A stretch of DNA of 60,000 nt from Apostichopus japonicus (Eukaryota > Echinodermata > Holothuroidea > Aspidochirotida > Stichopodidae): NCBI RefSeq assembly GCF_037975245.1, contig NC_092580.1:11005501-11065500 (forward strand), written 5' to 3'. Below the pieces are notes generated by a model that was not told where the DNA came from, ran no database searches, and saw nothing but the letters and a program-made list of their open reading frames with translations. Shown piece after piece: positions 56,464 through 60,000 of this stretch (position 1 is its first letter; every line of letters begins with the position of its first letter). Made by a program: the position numbers and the translations under genes.

Positions 56464-57432
56464 CGTCCTTATGGAAAGCCGTTTTAACATTTAATAAGGA
56501 ATTTCAGATATCTCGAAATAATTTCAGATATCTCAAATTAAATTACAGATATCTCCAATTTATTTAAGATATCTACAAATAATTGCAGATATCTTAAAAT
56601 CAATTTCAGATATCTCGAAATACCAGGGAATTTCAGATATCTGAAATTGAATTCGAGATATCTCGAATTCAATTTCAGATATCTCGAATTCAATTTCGGA
56701 TATCTCGAATTCAATTTCAGATATCTGAAATAGAATTTTGGATATCTCGAATTCAATTTCAGATATCTCGAATTCAATTTCAGATATCTGAAATAAAATT
56801 TCAGATATCTCGAATTCCATTTCAGATATCTCGAATTCCATTTCAGATATCTCGAATTCAATTTCAGATATCTGAAATAGAATTTTAGATATCTCGAATT
56901 CAATTTCAGATATCTCGAATTCAATTACAGATATCTGAAATTTCCCGATTAAATGTTAAAATGGCTTTCCATACGTGCCATTTTAACATTTAATCGGAAA
57001 TTTATGCATATGCATTTCAGATATCTCGAATTCAATTGCAGATATCTCGAATTCAATTTCAGATATCTCGAATTAGAATTGCAGATATCTTGAATTCAAT
57101 TTCAGATATCTCGAATTCAATTTCAGATATCTCGAATTCAATTTCAGATATCTCGAATTAAATTTAAGATATCTGAAATAGAATTTCAGATATCTCGAAT
57201 TGAATTTCAGATATCTGAATTAGAATTTCAGATATCTCGAAATCTATTTTAGATATCTCGAATTCAATTTCAGATATCTCGAATTCAATTTCAGATATCT
57301 GAATTAGAATTTCAGATATCTCTAAATCTATTTAAGATATCTCGAATTCAATTTCAGATATCTGAAAATAAGAAACAATTTCAGATATCTAAAATTCCCG
57401 ATTAAATGTTAAAATGGCTTTCCATACGTCCT
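56464..57432. mobile_element. TIR-bounded element made of ~21-bp GATATC-centred palindromic repeats, apparently doubled
   Basis: The outer ends are inverted: TATGGAAAGCC at 56470 and GGCTTTCCATA ending 57426, with the inversion continuing through TTTTAACATTTAAT (about 35 bp with a few mismatches). The 6-bp sequence CGTCCT flanks both sides (56464-56469, 57427-57432). The body is two arrays (56505-56940 and 57015-57390) of a ~21-bp unit, GATATCTCGAATTCAATTTCA, with variants reading TGAAAT after GATATC. In the middle (56937-56998) a right end abuts a left end that has lost about 11 bp, so two whole units stand head to tail. There is no coding capacity. The 7-residue-periodic open frames are artefacts of the 21-bp period. 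Confidence 0.85.
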
Positions 57433-60000
57433 TCGCGGTTGACGAGAGCCGCTCATCTAGATACACCGATGAGAATCGTTTTACGACTGGCTTGTTGTTG
57501 ACGTCATCGGGTCGTAAGGTTCACTTATAGCATAACCAAATGAGCGAGTGACTTTGTTTCCCAAAAAACGTACTTGTTTGATACTCTGTTTCAATCTTGA
57601 CGTGTTTTTTCGATCGAAATTAGGAATTTTAGTTTTCAGGCTAAAAAGAACCTCGTAAAGATCCCACATACCGATCTGGCAACAAAAAGTTCCACTTTGT
57701 AATATTGTCTCGTCGACTTTCATCTCATCAGATGGAAAAACAATGCATCAGAAAACCAGTTGCCAAATTTTTCAGATTTGCTTATCGAGAATGTATCTAC
57801 ACGACATAAAGTTCATAACGAATATAGAGTCAGTGATTGTAGCAACTATATAGTCAACATTCTTTTGAGGAAAAATAGTGATAGGGTGATACTTTCAACA
57901 TTTACAGTTATTATGTTGGGGCATCGGCCTGCTCGGAATAGGTTTTGGCGTATAAAGAGAAACTTGCAATCGATCATAAACCAAAAACAAAAAATGGTTT
58001 CATTAACGTTTTGGTTTACTTTTAATGAATAAATTACATCCAGTATTCCAAGAATCGGAGGCATAGACATTAAAGATGTATTGGTTTTATTATTAATGTG
58101 TCTTATGTAATATCATACCATACGTGTGTTCTGTGGTTGGGTGGGGAAGGGGGGGGGGGTATGTGTTACATACATGGTCTAATAGACAGCGTAACGATCG
58201 TAAATTCATTTTATGGATCTTTCGGTCGGATATATTCCACAACATATTGTACGTTGAACTTACTTTAAGTTTTTTTCCCGTTTTGTGATATTTTGTGAAT
58301 GCATCTGGCAACAACAGTGTGTATAAATGTCATCATTCGGATAATTGAGCCCGAAAATTCCCCCTCCCCTCCGAGTCATTATGTCCTCTCCCTCCTCCCT
58401 CCCCTCCTTCAGCCTACCTGCACCTTCTCCCTATCTCACTATCCCCATAAGTTCCTTTTAAAATGACGATACAATTCGATATTTTTGCGTACAGAATTAC
58501 CATCTGCTTATGCCACAAAGACAATTTTTTTTGGCATAAAAATGTTCAGCACCCTATATTACACAGATATACATATAATTGTGAATTTGTTAATGTATAT
58601 AGACGATTAATGCATTGGTATGTGTTATAAATGGCACCACTCCGTACTAACTTAACGTCTGTTTGTTATCACATCAGGAAGTGCCATATATCATATTTAA
58701 TTGCTTCCAAATCCATATTCAAATAAATTATATTTGAAACAAAAAAGTGTTAGATTGAGAATCCTGAAAACGTGATTCACTTTGTGCACTTTTTATTTCA
58801 GAAAAAAATAAGGTTTTGATATTTGCCACCAAACAAAAAAGAGGTGAAAAAGGAAACACATCATTTTTACCAAAGCTACCAAAGAATGACCTAATTAAAT
58901 TGCATACATTAAAAACAAGTCATATCGCATTCTTTGACGTCACAAAAGAAAATGATAGCTTAAACTTGACCCTGCAGGCAGGTAGATTATTTTAATATGT
59001 ATGAGCAGTGTCTTTCAGATGTAGGCCACAACCGCCATCAGCCTTTTTCCATAAAATAACGTCATTTTACTACTGTTCTATATTTGTTATTGTTTGTTGT
59101 ATTTTTATTGTTTAAACTAAGTTACATCAGCTACTATCACTTGGTCATCATTTTCACTCAATAACAAAATATAACAATAGTATTATTTAAAAAAAAAACA
59201 ATAGTAAATAAAACCTTATCCACGTCCATCCACTTATAAAGCTTTTCATTTTACTACCTGACTAGTAAGCTAGTGATTAATTCATTAATCCGTTCTGAAT
59301 TTTTCGTCGGCCAGACACATAACATGTTTGGAAATTTAATTTTTATCACAAAAATTTGTATTATTTTTTTTATTTTGGTTACGTGTCGTTTGTTTTCAGT
59401 TTTCATTTGAAGTGAGACTCAAGTATTGACCAACTAATGAATTGAATGTGATATGAGGTGTAAGTATCAATATAAGTAACGACAATTAAAGAATTAATAA
59501 TCATACAGTTAATCAATACAAGGAATGTTTCGTTAAACTAAGAAAGCAGTCAGACTTTTTTTAGATATCGGATCGATTCTTGAGCGCGGGAAGAGATTTC
59601 AATGTAGTTTCATCGCATAGTTATTTGTAATTAGATGTGGTGGAAAGTTTTACCCCCCCCCCCCTTCCCAATAAAATATATTTGTACATGTGGTACCTCC
59701 ATAAGATTCTACACAACATTGTACTTGTAATATATTCAAGAATTCATGCATACAACCCGTCGCTTATATGAATACATTTTTCTTTTCAGTCAGAATTTCA
59801 CAAAAAAAGTATAAGAAACGACCGGCTTTCTTTATACTGTGGCTGTACATGTATTAACGCAAAATATACACAGTTGCCGCATACCGGTAGCTCTCGTATA
59901 CAAAATCACCAAATTTGTTTTTTATTTTTTATTTCTTCGACTGTAGGTCATTGACGTCAACTCGCGTTGTGTTTTAAGAGATCTCTTGTCTTAAACGGTT
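57433..60000. other. Right-end region, no gene supported
   Basis: AT-rich. A minus frame at 57723-57481 (80 codons) follows a plausible ATG, but I recognise no domain. G run (58150-58160), C-rich patch (58360-58415), C run (59653-59665). Many T/A homopolymers. No repeat boundaries could be defined. Confidence 0.45.

Noticed and set aside
56538-56924. 128- and 93-codon minus-strand frames with 7-residue repeats
   Set aside because: They exist only because the 21-bp DNA repeat is a multiple of three; no start context and no family.
56464-57432. Possible CRISPR array (regular short repeats)
   Set aside because: Repeats are contiguous without unique spacers and the window is eukaryotic.

Overview
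This is a eukaryotic, AT-rich, intron- and repeat-dominated window, most likely from a marine invertebrate and plausibly an echinoderm. The basis is multi-exon metazoan genes with GT/AG introns, many decayed mobile elements, and short genomic words such as TAGGCCTA and GCCTAGGC that I associate with echinoderm DNA. The species call is inference.

Two protein-coding genes could be assembled exon by exon. On the minus strand, 5496 down to 299 and continuing off the left edge, is a makorin RING/CCCH zinc-finger E3 ligase gene (five exons in the window, all intron phases compatible). On the plus strand, 30773-43529 is a complete or nearly complete NIPA-family magnesium transporter gene (five coding exons, 347 codons from the preferred ATG plus stop, all phases compatible).

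The rest is mostly mobile-element strata. A young Ty3/Gypsy LTR retrotransposon (9419-14498, minus) has 161-bp LTRs differing by one base, a 5-bp target duplication, a primer-binding site and a polypurine tract, but a frameshift breaks RT. It sits inside an older LINE 3' fragment whose reading frame resumes on the other side. Other LINE pieces are a decayed plus-strand fragment with a 32-bp target duplication (20336-21358) and a larger minus-strand fragment (about 54573-56330). Three short hAT-type MITEs with 8-bp duplications lie at 7442, 19925 and 52616. tRNA-derived, partly tandem ~365-bp repeats lie at ~22950-23850 and ~42190-42710. A (TTA)n-tailed SINE-like repeat lies at ~6760-7050.

The least ordinary structure is 56464-57432: an inverted-repeat-bounded element, apparently doubled head to tail, whose body is an array of ~21-bp repeats each centred on GATATC and flanked by 6-bp direct repeats. 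Between these elements lie long stretches without recognisable genes, with microsatellites, G/C homopolymers, small tandem duplications and a striking abundance of the word TACAGTA/TACTGTA.
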